64,000 nucleotides of DNA from Epiperipatus broadwayi (taxonomy: Eukaryota > Onychophora > Udeonychophora > Euonychophora > Peripatidae). Position numbers and translations under genes: made by a program. Positions 36,073 through 45,863 of this stretch are shown here, piece after piece. A model generated the notes under the pieces. It saw nothing but the letters and a program-made list of their open reading frames with translations. It was not told where the DNA came from and did not search any database. The stretch's first letter is position 1, and the number at the start of each line of letters is the position of its first letter. The stretch is from positions 7,361,852 to 7,425,851 of the forward strand of contig JAQFVV010006220.1 of the NCBI GenBank assembly GCA_028023455.1, given 5' to 3'.

Positions 36073-36122
36073 GACAGTTGTCAGACATCCATCCTTAATA
36101 AATCCCTTTCCTGTGCTTTCCT

Positions 36123-36181
36123 ATCCAAAATATCCAGACTAGTTTCAAGATTATGGCTTTCACCAGTAAGGTGTTTTGGAT
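36123..36181 (-). ncRNA. Hammerhead motif, core mutated (B3 left arm)
   Basis: Minus strand: distal stem I ATCCAAAA (36174-36181) pairs perfectly with TTTTGGAT (36123-36130); core CTGGTGA (36160-36166), with the A of CUGANGA changed to G; stem-loop II AAGC-CATAA-TCTT; GAAAC (36142-36146); TAGTC with the GTC at 36137-36139. Proximal stem I is weak. The core substitution predicts poor or no cleavage. Confidence 0.65.
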
Positions 36182-36517
36182 TTTGGAATAGTGCAACTGG
36201 ATCTTAGGATTTAATGCACATTTTGTTCAATTCCTATTATTTAATTCTATGTTATACTATCAAGATATATTCCCAAACAAAAACACATAAAAGTGTTCAA
36301 TCTAAGCCAACTTATTTATATAATCATATAGATCAGAATCCAGTTCAGTTTCTTCATATTATGAATTTTATGTCTATATGACTACACAAACTAGTTGGCT
36401 TAAATTAAAAACAATTATATGGTTTTGAATTTGGGCAGATAGACTGATAGTATAACAGAGTAAAATGACAGGAGTTGGAAGTTATGGTGCATTAGGTCCT
36501 AAGGTCCAGTTGTACTG

Positions 36518-36582
36518 TTCCAAGCTTTAAGGCTCCCCACTTGTGAAAGCTATAAGCTTGAAACTACTCTGGGGATTTGGAA
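36518..36582 (+). ncRNA. Hammerhead motif, core mutated (B3 right arm)
   Basis: Plus strand: distal stem I TTCCAA (36518-36523) with TTGGAA (36577-36582); proximal TCCCCA (36534-36539) with TGGGGA (36570-36575), all Watson-Crick; core CTTGTGA (36540-36546), two changes from CTGATGA; perfect 4-bp stem II AAGC/GCTT (36547-36559); GAAAC (36560-36564); TACTC where GTC has become CTC. The stems are preserved better than the catalytic core. Confidence 0.65.
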
Positions 36583-36626
36583 TAGGAAAGCACAGGATAG
36601 TGCTTTATTAAGTACTGCCAACTGGC

Positions 36627-37208
36627 ATTTATTATTATTTTTTAAAGCATACAGTGAATGGCAAAATCAGATGTAAAAGTATGCTACTATAAGAGATATA
36701 CATATAAAAAAAATTAACTATCTATCATTCATTAAAATTCCAGATTTTTTGTATACTCTCTCACATTAAAGCACATTACAAATCTTGAGCTGACATCTTG
36801 TAAAAAGTGTCTCAGGTCAATATATCTCATTATATATATATATATGTTTCAGGTAACAAACATATCCAGACAAAAACAATACTCAGAATTTTATCTTTAA
36901 ATATTCTATATAGCAATGCTGATGAAATTGAATCAAACTGGTCATAATTAAGACATATAAATAGAAAATTATGTTTCTGCCTGAATATTTTATGTAGACA
37001 TTTAAATGTTTTTAATCTCCAGCTGACCTGATGAGCAAAAATTTATGTTAAATAAATATCAAAGAAAGAAAATAGTCTAAAACATTTTTTGAAGCCAATA
37101 CAATAGCTCATGATTTATAATAAATTGTGAGTACTTGGTAAATCTGTAAAATTTAATTATATGTATATATAAATAATTAACTTATTTTAAGTATTTATTT
37201 TAAATATT
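36627..37208. other. AT-rich DNA, no gene seen
   Basis: No supported feature. Confidence 0.5.
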
Positions 37209-37299
37209 ATTGAATAGCTCTCCAACTTCAGCAAATGACAACAAAATGACAATGCATTTGAATGCATTATCATTTGCTGAAGCTGGAGGGCTATTCAAT
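37209..37299. repeat. 91-bp hairpin with 30-bp arms
   Basis: ATTGAATAGCTCTCCAACTT... at 37209 pairs with the complement ending CTATTCAAT at 37299, about three mismatches over 30 bp, around a loop of about 30 nt that contains two AATGCATT half-palindromes. It has the length of an animal microRNA precursor, or it is a mini-MITE like the one at 55152-55234. Without expression data I cannot choose. Confidence 0.7.
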
Positions 37300-37749
37300 T
37301 ATATATATACAATTAGAATGTTCCAAATTAAACCATCACAAACACATATTCATTTGCCTATTAAATATATATGTAAAATTTACTTTCAAATCAATCAAAT
37401 GTTTTGCCATGAAAATATTTTCATCAGATTACTAGCTAAGTATATGAAATACTAGCTGTAGTAATCATGCTCAAGTGAACAATTTTATGCTGTGAATGAA
37501 GATCTGCTATAACATATTGTGAACAGGTAAGAAATACGGCATTTATGTTTATGGAATATAAAGTATTAAATCAGTTTCAGTATAATAATTTACATCCCAT
37601 AAAGTAAAAATCCAATTACATTATTCGTGTAACCATATTTAGAGTGGTCCAAACACTATATATAACTGGCCATGAAAAAAACACTTTCTGTATACTAATG
37701 ATTAACCATGTTCAATCAAACTTTTAAATTACCTATGCATTTCTTTCTC
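37300..37749. other. AT-rich DNA, no gene seen
   Basis: A CCTGATGAGC at 37028 and the ORF 37210-37455 were checked and carry no supported function. Confidence 0.4.
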
Positions 37750-37858
37750 TTTTTTTTCATATGTCATAGCACCGGCCGGTACGCGAACCCACACCCGTCT
37801 GCAACCAACTACTTGCTTGCAAGGCGGGTGCGATGACCTCCCGGCTAACAACGCTTGC
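37750..37858 (-). mobile_element. tRNA-derived SINE, subfamily 1
   Basis: Minus strand: a tRNA-like head CAAGCGTTGTTAGCCGGGAG (A box TTAGCCGGGAGG), a CTTGCAA anticodon-loop-like sequence, and a B box GGTTCGCGTACC, followed by GATGCT/GGTGCT, ATGACATATG and an A/T-rich tail. Very similar to the copy at 60795-60920. A long segment between anticodon loop and B box recalls a class II (Leu/Ser-like) tRNA, but the ancestry is uncertain. CpGs are retained, unlike in the surrounding DNA, so the copy is young. No clear target duplication was found. Confidence 0.85.
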
Positions 37859-39269
37859 ATATTTTATACCTAAGAGCACCCCTAATGGTTCTGCAAGAAA
37901 GTTAAATAGCCTAAATCTTTTCCTGAGAATTGTGCATTAGCTGCAAAAGTAAAAAAAAAATTTAGTAATTAATTGGATTTAAAAATCAATATTTTCGAAA
38001 TTTTCTAATCTTTCAAAGTAATTAGTAAAGTTGCATAAATGCATCATCATAAGTCTTATTTTCTGTGTATTCAAATATGACTATTTATTCTTAAACTGAC
38101 TTTAATTATATATTCTTGAGATAGATTGTATTATTCATTAGTACAAAATGTTGGAACAAAGCTGTGTTAATAAATGAGATTAGTTAACCTTTATATTTAT
38201 TTTTTATTTTTTTGTTCACAATTGATTAAAAGTTTAATCAGAAAAAAAAAAATAATATAATTAATTTCATTGGAAAGAAATTCTAAATTTAAAATATGCA
38301 TTTTTGGAAGCAGACATATTTTATAAAGCTTCTAAAGTGCATACTATAAAAATAAAGTTTTCTTTTAATTAAAAAGTCATTTATAATTTTAAAAAATTAA
38401 GAATTCAAAAATGAACCTTGTTGCATAGCAACAAGAGTAAAATTTGAAAACTGCCATATGTATAGGTATGAACAATTGTCTCTCACACAAAGTAGATCTA
38501 AAAATTAAAAAAAAAAAAAAATTAACTAATTAAATTAAAGAAATGATATTTATTGAAAAACAGTGAGGGACTAATTAAAGAGATGAAAGAGCAAATCAAT
38601 TAACAACTGAATTAATGATCTGCATATCATTGATCCAGCTATATATAATAGTTTGCCATAAAGAAGTTGGCCTCAAGATTTTAAAGACTGGACTCAACAG
38701 CACTTTTAAAAACTGAGATTACCAGAATGGCTAATATCAAACTCTGAGATGGCCAATATTTTAGAAACTGAACACTATGAAAATCTTCAGAGGTAGTGGT
38801 AGAGCAGTTAAAGTATAATCCATACATTGTTGCTAAACCTATTCTTTGTTGCTGAAAATGGAGTTCTGAGAAACTAATATCAGCCTATTCCTAGGTTGTT
38901 GCTGTTGTATGACATAGACTGAAGATTCATTTACAAAATCATCTCCAGGCAATCTAACTGTATTGGATTAATAAAAAAATAAAGTCATCACCATCAAGCA
39001 TCAGAAAATAAATAGACTCAAAAAAGTACCTATAACTTAAATCTGATATTTTTCCTAATAATAAGTAATTATTATTCTGCTGAAAGATTTTAGAGTTTGA
39101 ACATTTGCTGAACTGTCTGAATATATTTTTCTGTCATATCAAAGACTTAATATTAGTTAATATATTTTTTTAATGCATTAACCTAACATTTTATTTTATT
39201 GTTAGCAAAAAATATTTTTGTTGTTGTTAGTTAACATTTTTATTCATATATGTGTTGTGAAGTGGAACA
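37859..39269. other. AT-rich DNA; one palindromic RFX-like site
   Basis: Apart from the X-box-like palindrome at 38417-38435 nothing is recognised. Confidence 0.45.
38417..38435. promoter_or_regulatory. X-box-like palindrome (RFX-type site), speculative
   Basis: CTTGTTGCATAGCAACAAG is a perfect 8-bp inverted repeat around ATA. Its centre, GTTGCATAGCAAC, fits the X-box bound by RFX factors, which control ciliary genes in animals. There is no gene nearby to regulate, so it may be chance. Confidence 0.25.
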
Positions 39270-39281
39270 AAAATGAGATTG

Positions 39282-39380
39282 TCAAGCATTGGTGGTTGAG
39301 TGGTCAGCATAGCTGCCTTACAAGCAGTTGTCCTGGGTTCATGGGTTCCCTTCCAGGCTGATGCTTTGACACATGAAAAA
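39282..39380 (+). mobile_element. tRNA-derived SINE, subfamily 2, with target duplication
   Basis: Head TCAAGCATTGGTGGTTGAGT (A-box region), GCCTTACAAGCAG loop region, B-box region GGTTCATGGGTTCCC, then GCTGATGCTTTGACACATG and an A tail. Flanked by AAAATGAGATTG (39270-39281) and AAAATGAGGTTG (39381-39392), 11 of 12 matching. With the copy at 43030 it forms a subfamily with TTACAAGCA and TTTGACACATG. Confidence 0.88.
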
Positions 39381-39869
39381 AAAATGAGGTTGACAATATA
39401 CATTGTTTTTATTATGGTATTATTAAATCTACTTTTTTTTAAAACAAAGAAAAATCTCAATAGTTTCTTTCCATAACTCTATACTAGTTAATAATTATAA
39501 GTGCCTTTAAATAAGCAACAAAATGTCAAATGGAAATATTAATTAAAATTATTAAATCTTTGTTGTTGTTGTTTTACTAAAACAGTGTGTTAATGAATCT
39601 CACATTGTCACTGGCATCCATAATATAAGCTGCTTTAGATAGGAATAATTGTTATTCCAGCCAAGTTTTTAATGAAATCTAGCCAAACCAGGAGTTTAAA
39701 TAAAGATAATCAGGAAATATGTGTGGTTGTTACATTCCTTTTTCAATTGTTTGTTGGAGACCATAATTTGATTATCTCACAAAAATATGTCCTACAGAAA
39801 GTTAAATAACCCCAAGAAACTAGTAACACAATGTACAATGAGGAGCAGCAGTTCAATATATATATATAT

Positions 39870-39928
39870 GTTGATTATTATCTATACTGGGATTGTTTAA
39901 GTGTTGACTGGTTTCTAATGATTATATA
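39870..39928. repeat. Short dispersed repeat F, copy 2
   Basis: Colinear with 22684-22740 (TTGATTATTATCTATA, GTTTAAGTGTTGACTGG, TTTCTAATGATTATA), beside TA repeats. Confidence 0.55.
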
Positions 39929-40065
39929 CATGTATGTATAATAAATATATGTATGTATATATGTGTTAAACACTATCTATATATATATATATGTTTTCAA
40001 ATGTAAATATATTGTCTATACTAAACTTAATATTCAAGTCCTTTCTAATACTTATATATATATAT

Positions 40066-40462
40066 ATATAAATAGAAGGCTTTTACAGGTTATGGGTTTA
40101 AATGATAAAAATTTAACAAGAATTTTAAATAATTTTCCAACTATGATTTGTTTGAAGCAAAGTCCAATCAAATAGGCACTACAAATTGAAATTACTGTAT
40201 TTAAAAAATGCATTTCTCTAAAATACTTTAAATCAAAAGTGAATTAACTTTTAACTTATCATCCAAGTTTTATTAGAATCATAAATCAGACTCTAATTCA
40301 TATATGAATAAGTATTGAAAAAAAATAGCAATTTTCTAAATACTCTCATAATTCAATAAGGATGTTCTGTAAGAAACGATATGTTTAAATAGAAGACCTT
40401 CATACATAGATTTATAGATTTAAATGATAAAAATTTAATAAGAACTTTAAATAATTAAATTT
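40066..40462. repeat. Duplicated segment G
   Basis: About 70 bp at 40072-40140 (AATAGAAGGC, then GGTTTAAATGATAAAAATTT) recurs at 40389-40462 (AATAGAAGAC, then GATTTAAATGATAAAAATTT). A more diverged relative lies at 51338-51385, adjoining a foldback. It may be the end of a small element. Confidence 0.5.
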
Positions 40463-41639
40463 CACCTGAGTGTATGTAATATTTGGAAAAACTTTCAAGA
40501 GCTATCAGGAAATAATATACATCTATCATTGTACATATTTTAAAGTAAAGGATTTAAATAAATTCAATAGTGAAACTGTTTTACCAAGTGAAATAAATTT
40601 GGGCAAAGACATTATCAAAATATTTTAACAATCATTAAATTATAATTCTCTGATTAATACAAATATATATATGAATGTGAAAGCATTAGAGTATTTTATT
40701 TATTTTCAATTGTTTTCATATCTTCTTAACTAATTATACTATTGCATCACACCACATAAAATGATGATAAACAATAAACTTAGTTCCTATAAAAGTATGT
40801 AATAACATACTTTTTAGGCAGTGGTGATGGTTGAATCATATTACAATCATAATTTTTAATACATCCAATTCTCATTTGACTAATTAAAACAATCTGGCAT
40901 TTTCACACTTTAACTATAAATATATAATTAGCTACATATAGACTGAGTTCTGGAAAAAGAAAAAAGAGATCTGAGAAAATTTCTAACGTTTAAATTCGGC
41001 ATTTCATTTTCATGGGCATTGTAGCTAAATATGAGAGAATAATTCTTGAAAATGAACATCTCAGATAAAATCTATAGAAAAATCTGCAATGATTTATTTA
41101 AAGTTACTGTTGAATAAAATAAAATAGATGCTATCCATTTATCAACCAATATTGAATAATTAATTGGATTAATTATGGGCGTCAATGTAAAAGAGAAATC
41201 TAGGCTTGACTAAAATCTGAAAAAAAAATTTCTATACGATTTGAATTTGAACTCAGGTCATAGATCATGGAAGGCTGATAATTGTGTGCATATAGGCTTA
41301 TATTGTTACAATATTATTAAAACTGTCATCGTATAAATTAATTATTCGATTAATATTACGTATAAAATTATTTAATTAGATTAATAAAAAATTGTATTTT
41401 TCTGCTGATTGTTTTAATATGCAGAAAAATTTCTATTTTCAGAATAACTTCACTTTTTTTTTTCCGAAAACAAATCAAATTAAAAAAAAAAAAAAGTTTT
41501 GTAAAACTAAAATTCTCTCTCTCTTTTTTTTTGTAAGTATACCATACAGCTGCAAGCAATGTTAACATTTCTTTTTAAAAAATTAGATGTCTAGTCAAAA
41601 AGGACTTTTATAAATTTATACTTATTTACTTTAAGTTCA
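40463..41639. other. AT-rich DNA, no gene seen
   Basis: No supported feature. Confidence 0.5.
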
Positions 41640-41779
41640 TTCTTGCAGCTGGAGCAGTAATTCAAGATGCACCAACACGCATATGTGTGCTTACATATTC
41701 ATTCTAGATAACCTGCTCTAAAGATACTTTTAAATTATTACACCCCTACTAGAGATAACATTTTTTTTATATCACTTTT

Positions 41780-42665
41780 TTATAAATGCGATTAAATATA
41801 TATAACATCACTTATGGTTTTATATTATGCGTATGAATACATATATCCTTCATCAACTACGAATTACAAACGCGATAAACACTCTTCCAGAAGTTCTTTA
41901 CACTTGTGCGAAGATTTATTCTGCAGAGAGCTTTCTAAGACTATCATAAAAATAATTGAATGGCTAGTCGTTTAAGACGTTGTGATATTTGAGCACTTGA
42001 AATGAAGGCTAGCCTCGACCCAAAACTTTTAACTTTCGAATTCACCACTTTGCACTTCACTAAACCACACAGGGATCAAAAGCTATTACTTATCTTTATA
42101 TAAATGTGTGTGAGAGCGCGCATAAACAAACTAACTTATTGATAGTCCATTACAGTAGTAAAATCGGCCAGAATAATGTTGTCAATAGACTTTTTTCCAT
42201 GACCAAATGTGGGTAAAAATACACAATTTTAAAATTCCTTTATAGAGAAATCAAATTAAAATTATTTTTCAAATTAAATTATATTGTACATATATTGTAG
42301 AAAACACTCAGGTCATGAATCCCCCCCCCCCATCGTAAACGTATCTGAAAAGAACAGCATAGAATGTTTTTTATTTATTTGGCTTTAAAAAACTAATACA
42401 ATACATACTTTGTTCCGTGTATTTGATTACTAGTAATTAAAATAAAAGGCGCCATAGTCTCCGTCTGGGATAAAATTTGGACTAAGTGAAACATTTATCA
42501 GATATCAAACAGGTTTAAATTATTTCCAGGTAGTTGTCCTGTCGACAACCCACATAGTTGGACAATTGTTAGTTTTGTTAAATGGTTATCTAGCTAATTG
42601 TATTAAGTAGAATGAAAAAAGTACACCTCTAAAACTTCACCGTTTTTTTTCGAAAAAGCCTTTTC
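41780..42665. other. CpG-retaining low-copy interval, possible regulatory DNA
   Basis: CpG dinucleotides are visibly denser than in the rest of the window outside young transposons (AACGCGATAAAC, AGTCGTTTAAGACG, GAGAGCGCGCAT, GGCGCC, GTCGAC). No transposon or ORF accounts for this. It includes a homeodomain-like ACTAGTAATTA next to GGCGCC (about 42430-42452). Possible promoter or enhancer, or an unrecognised old insertion. A C run lies at about 42321. Confidence 0.3.
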
Positions 42666-42729
42666 CCTACTGTATTCTATTTAACAATTGTTAATATCCA
42701 CTCTCTTATTTATTTTTTTTACTAAAATA

Positions 42730-43670
42730 ATATATATGTTGATAGTTATACTATTTTTGGCAGTTCAAAAGATGATTTACATAATATGCTTAAAATGTTT
42801 TGAATGCAATATGTAAAAACTTTGATTTAATAATTAATATTAAAAAAAAAAAAACTCAAGTAGTTCTTTATCAATCAATAATGGAAGAAAAATCCTCACC
42901 AACTTTTAGCTTGAATGATTATGAACTTGAGTATACAAACCAGTTTAAATATTGTGTACTTTTATAAGTAAAAAGGTGACCTTAGATGTTGAGAAACAAC
43001 TCAAATTCCAATGTGCTGCTATGGCTTTTTTTTTTCATGTGTCAAAGCATCGGCGGGAAGCGAACACGCAAACCCGGGACAATTGCTTGTAATGCAGCTT
43101 TACTGACCACTCGGTCACTAACGCTTGATTGCTATGGCTTTTAACATGTTAAAAGATAGAGTAATTCATCACAGGAAAATAATTTTTACAATTAAGTTTG
43201 CTGTATATAGAACTTAATTTATCTAATTTATTGTATGAAAGTGAAATTTGGAGACTTTATCAGAGCAATATAAAGATATTAGAAAAGTTTTATTTAAGGA
43301 TACTTTATAAAAAATTTGAAATACAATAGCAAATTTGTAAAACCGATTAATATGTTCAAATTCCTGGATTTGATACTATAAAGTCCATTATTGTTAAATC
43401 ACATACCTCATCTTTTATTATTATGATTACCTCAAAGACATTCTAAAGGAATGCAATGTCAATTGTTTTCCATTATGGCATAGAAAAGAATACATTTCAG
43501 AGCTACAATTAGACATAGTGTTGTAGTATTTCAGAAAAAAAAGTTTCTGTTGAAGAAATTAAGACAACATTGTAAAACATATTAAGTAAACAGAAAAATG
43601 GACTAACATGTTCTATATGTGGGCGTACTTGTGTTTGATAGATTGGTTTATATACTCATTGATAAATCAT
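42730..43670 (+). pseudogene. LINE reverse transcriptase C-terminus, decayed
   Basis: A diverged fossil of an endonuclease-RT LINE. Readable stretches in order: VDSYTIFGSSKDDLHNMLKM at the position of the YADD box (near 42737); KKTQVV; SLNDYELEYTNQFKYC (about 42909-42957), the usual LEVV..F.YLG region; LLYESEIWRLYQSNIKILEK (about 43222-43285), matching the LLYGSE.WTLY...I..LE.F region; IPGFDTIKSIIVK; and a C-terminal knuckle CSICGRTCV then IGLYTH (about 43607-43655), matching the CxxCGRxCxSRIGLxSH finger that closes this LINE type. Stops and frameshifts throughout. A SINE sits inside it. Confidence 0.75.
43030..43129 (-). mobile_element. tRNA-derived SINE, subfamily 2, inside a LINE fossil
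   Basis: Minus strand: AAGCGTTAGTGACCGAGTGG (A-box region), GCATTACAAGCAATTG, B-box region GTGTTCGCTTCCC, GATGCTTTGACACATG and a short A tail. Flanked by the 13-bp duplication TGCTATGGCTTTT (43017-43029 and 43130-43142), which is part of the LINE coding fossil, so the SINE inserted after the LINE. Confidence 0.9.
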
Positions 43671-44175
43671 TCCTAGAATACTTTTTTTTTCTATTTTGAA
43701 GACAGAATGGTCATACTTGTTTACAAGTGAATGTTTATTGTCATTATTTATGGTTAGAAGAAAGATGGAAAAAAGTTTTCGGGTTTTTTCATTAAATATG
43801 GTCGCTTACTATAATAATATTGATATTTTAACTGAACCGACTTGCTATTATCTATGAAGTTGAAGTTGCTAAAATATTTTATTCATATTTGCAAAAATAA
43901 AACAGATTTTAAATAGCCCATTGTAAGAAGATGATTTAATAATTTCTCTTAGAGAAGTAGTGAAAGCTCACTAAACTTGCCAATTGTAGAATGATAAGAT
44001 TTTGAGCTAGTTTTTAATATCTCAATTATATACTTATTTAATGGATAAAATGGACTAACTAAGAAATACATTCTAAGAATCTGAAAAAATATATAACTTG
44101 TCATTTTTAAAGATTGTACAATAGTAAAAAGTATTAGATCATTAATGAAAGAAAAAATAATTAAGTGAATATATA

Positions 44176-44266
44176 TATATTCAAGTATCATAGCATCGGC
44201 TGGGACGCAAACCCGGGCAACCTCCTGCAAGGCAGTCGTGCCGACCTCTCGCCACCAATGCAATAC
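44176..44266 (-). mobile_element. tRNA-derived SINE with 17-bp target duplication
   Basis: Minus strand: CATTGGTGGCGAGAGGTCGG (A-box region), GCCTTGCAGG, B-box region GGGTTTGCGTCCC, GATGCTATGATACTTG. The duplication AATTAAGTGAATATATA occurs at 44159-44175 and 44267-44283. Slightly shorter between anticodon-like loop and B box than the other copies. Confidence 0.88.
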
Positions 44267-44386
44267 AATTAAGTGAATATATAGTTGCTTAAAGTATAAA
44301 GTCTCATCTATTAACTAGAGATGATTACAAGCATTAATACAATCCTAAAACAAATGCACATTTACAAAAAAAAAGTGTAAAACAAA

Positions 44387-44872
44387 ACAGACTTTCAAAT
44401 TCCCTTCAGCTATTCACTCTATCTCATCCAACACTACACATGATCACACCCATGTAAAAAAGATAAATGATCTCCAATATACATATTTCACACTGAACCA
44501 GTACTCATTAGTTGGTCCAGATCATCATCTCCCACACACATATATAATCAGTGCTTGGTTTGAATTAGGATAGCAAATCTTCCAACTTTAATGGACAGGC
44601 TTGAACCTACTTTACCCCCCAACTCTTCAGCCATTCACACCATTAAAAATCTGATGATGGAATGCCCAAATTCTAGTCTTATACATGAAGGCTCAGAGTG
44701 ACTTAAAGTCAACATGGACCTGATAGTAACATTGGCATCAATGAGGGATTTGGGCATTCCAGCATCAGATTTTCAATGGTATAGATGGCTAAAGAGTTGG
44801 AGGGTGAAGTATATTGAAACATTTTCATTAAAGTTTGAAGATTTTGTATCTTAATATAAACCAGGCACTGAT

Positions 44873-44927
<55 letters not shown>

Positions 44928-45067
44928 TATGATTTGGACCAATTGATAAGTGCTGGTTCAGCACAAAATATTATATTAGAGATCATTTATCTTTTTCACA
45001 TGTGTGTTGTCATGTGTATCAGTTGTATGAGATAGAGTGGATCACTGAAGGAAGCTTGAAAGTCTGT
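44387..45067. mobile_element. 680-bp foldback of repeat family A
   Basis: Arms at about 44387-44671 and 44747-45067 are inverted copies over their whole length (ends CAGACTTTCAA and TTGAAAGTCTG; inner ends GGAATGCCCAAA and TTTGGGCATTCC), around a spacer of about 76 bp. The right arm is longer because its TA/TG/GA microsatellite has expanded. Single-arm fragments of the same sequence lie at 1929, 3971, 9484 and 51677. Just outside the right end is GTTCAAATCCCC, like a polymerase III B box. No ORF and no clear target duplication. Probably two SINE-like copies joined head to head, or a foldback transposon. Confidence 0.85.
44872..44927. repeat. (TA)n(TG)n(AG)n compound microsatellite
   Basis: About 9 TA, 10 TG and 9 AG units in one arm of the foldback. 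The other arm has only a short CACACACATATATA at the equivalent place. Confidence 0.95.
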
Positions 45068-45726
45068 GTTCAAATCCCCTATGATTACATTTAAACTCCA
45101 CATATATAACATTTGTATTCAAATATTAATAACTAAAATGATAATTAATCCTCAGTAACAGCAACTCGTAAATGACAATAACTGTTCTGATCTTGAGAAT
45201 AAAAAAAAAGACATGTAGTATAAAAAACAAAAAGTTATTTAAAGGCAGTTTTTGATGCTTAATGCAGACTAATCTGTTAACCATAAATATGTCTACTGAT
45301 ATTCAATATTAATTTTTTAATCTGAGTATTTGCTGACTTTCTATGCTATCTTTTAACTTATATTTTAGTGAATTTTTTTTTCTGAAAGAGTTTAAATAAC
45401 TTATTTTTGTATTATATTTTAACCATATCTATATCTTTCCAATAAAATCATTTAATATTACATTTTTTTTTGAGAGTCTTTAAGTTAATCTTTATAAACA
45501 TAATAGGTGCATCTTCACACAAAAATAATGCTCAAGTTTATCAGAAAATATTTACCTGCTTCATATATTCAATCCAAAGAAAGTATGCCTTTAATATTCA
45601 ACATCATCATATTCAGAATATTTTCTTTATTGAGTGCAAAAAAATTCAGTGCCTCTATATTCAATATGATAGGATTTCCAAGTATCATTTCCCCACTATG
45701 CATTTGATAGAATAACATCTATATAA
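45068..45726. other. AT-rich DNA, no gene seen
   Basis: The overlapping ORFs 45470-45715 and 45507-45707 show no domain. Confidence 0.45.
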
Positions 45727-45847
45727 CATCACATGATCACCATTTCTTATGCTTGCTTATAACTTATTAAACAGGCAAAACTCACTATACATACGTATTG
45801 CCACTCACAGCAAGCTAGAGTAATGTATAGTGAGTTTTGCTTGTTTT
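45727..45847 (+). mobile_element. Family B short hairpin copy (B4), ribozyme deleted
   Basis: 121 bp between 16-bp duplications with one mismatch (AATAACATCTATATAA at 45711-45726, AATAACAGCTATATAA at 45848-45863). It keeps the 5' leader (ACATGATCACCATTTCTTAT) and both inverted ends (AAACAGGCAAAACTCACTAT and its inverse ending TTTTGCTTGTTTT), but the interior with the hammerhead is gone. The two inverted ends share CTCACTATACAT, whereas other copies have CTCTCCATAC, so the ends changed together. Confidence 0.85.
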
Positions 45848-45863
45848 AATAACAGCTATATAA

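Larger units (their letters stand above)
36073..36626. mobile_element. Family B foldback (B3), two inverted hammerhead copies
   Basis: Arms of about 270 bp (from CAGTTGTCAG at 36075 and ending CTGCCAACTG near 36624) are inverted copies meeting near 36350. Both contain the ribozyme block, a CTAATGCAC-type block, and an AAGCCAACT block near the centre. The arms are diverged but keep stem I complementarity within each ribozyme. This is the inverted-pair arrangement also seen in B5, with longer arms. No target duplication could be defined. Confidence 0.75.

Noticed and set aside
37020-37060. ACCTGATGAGC as a hammerhead start
   Set aside because: No GAAAC or stem II within reach.
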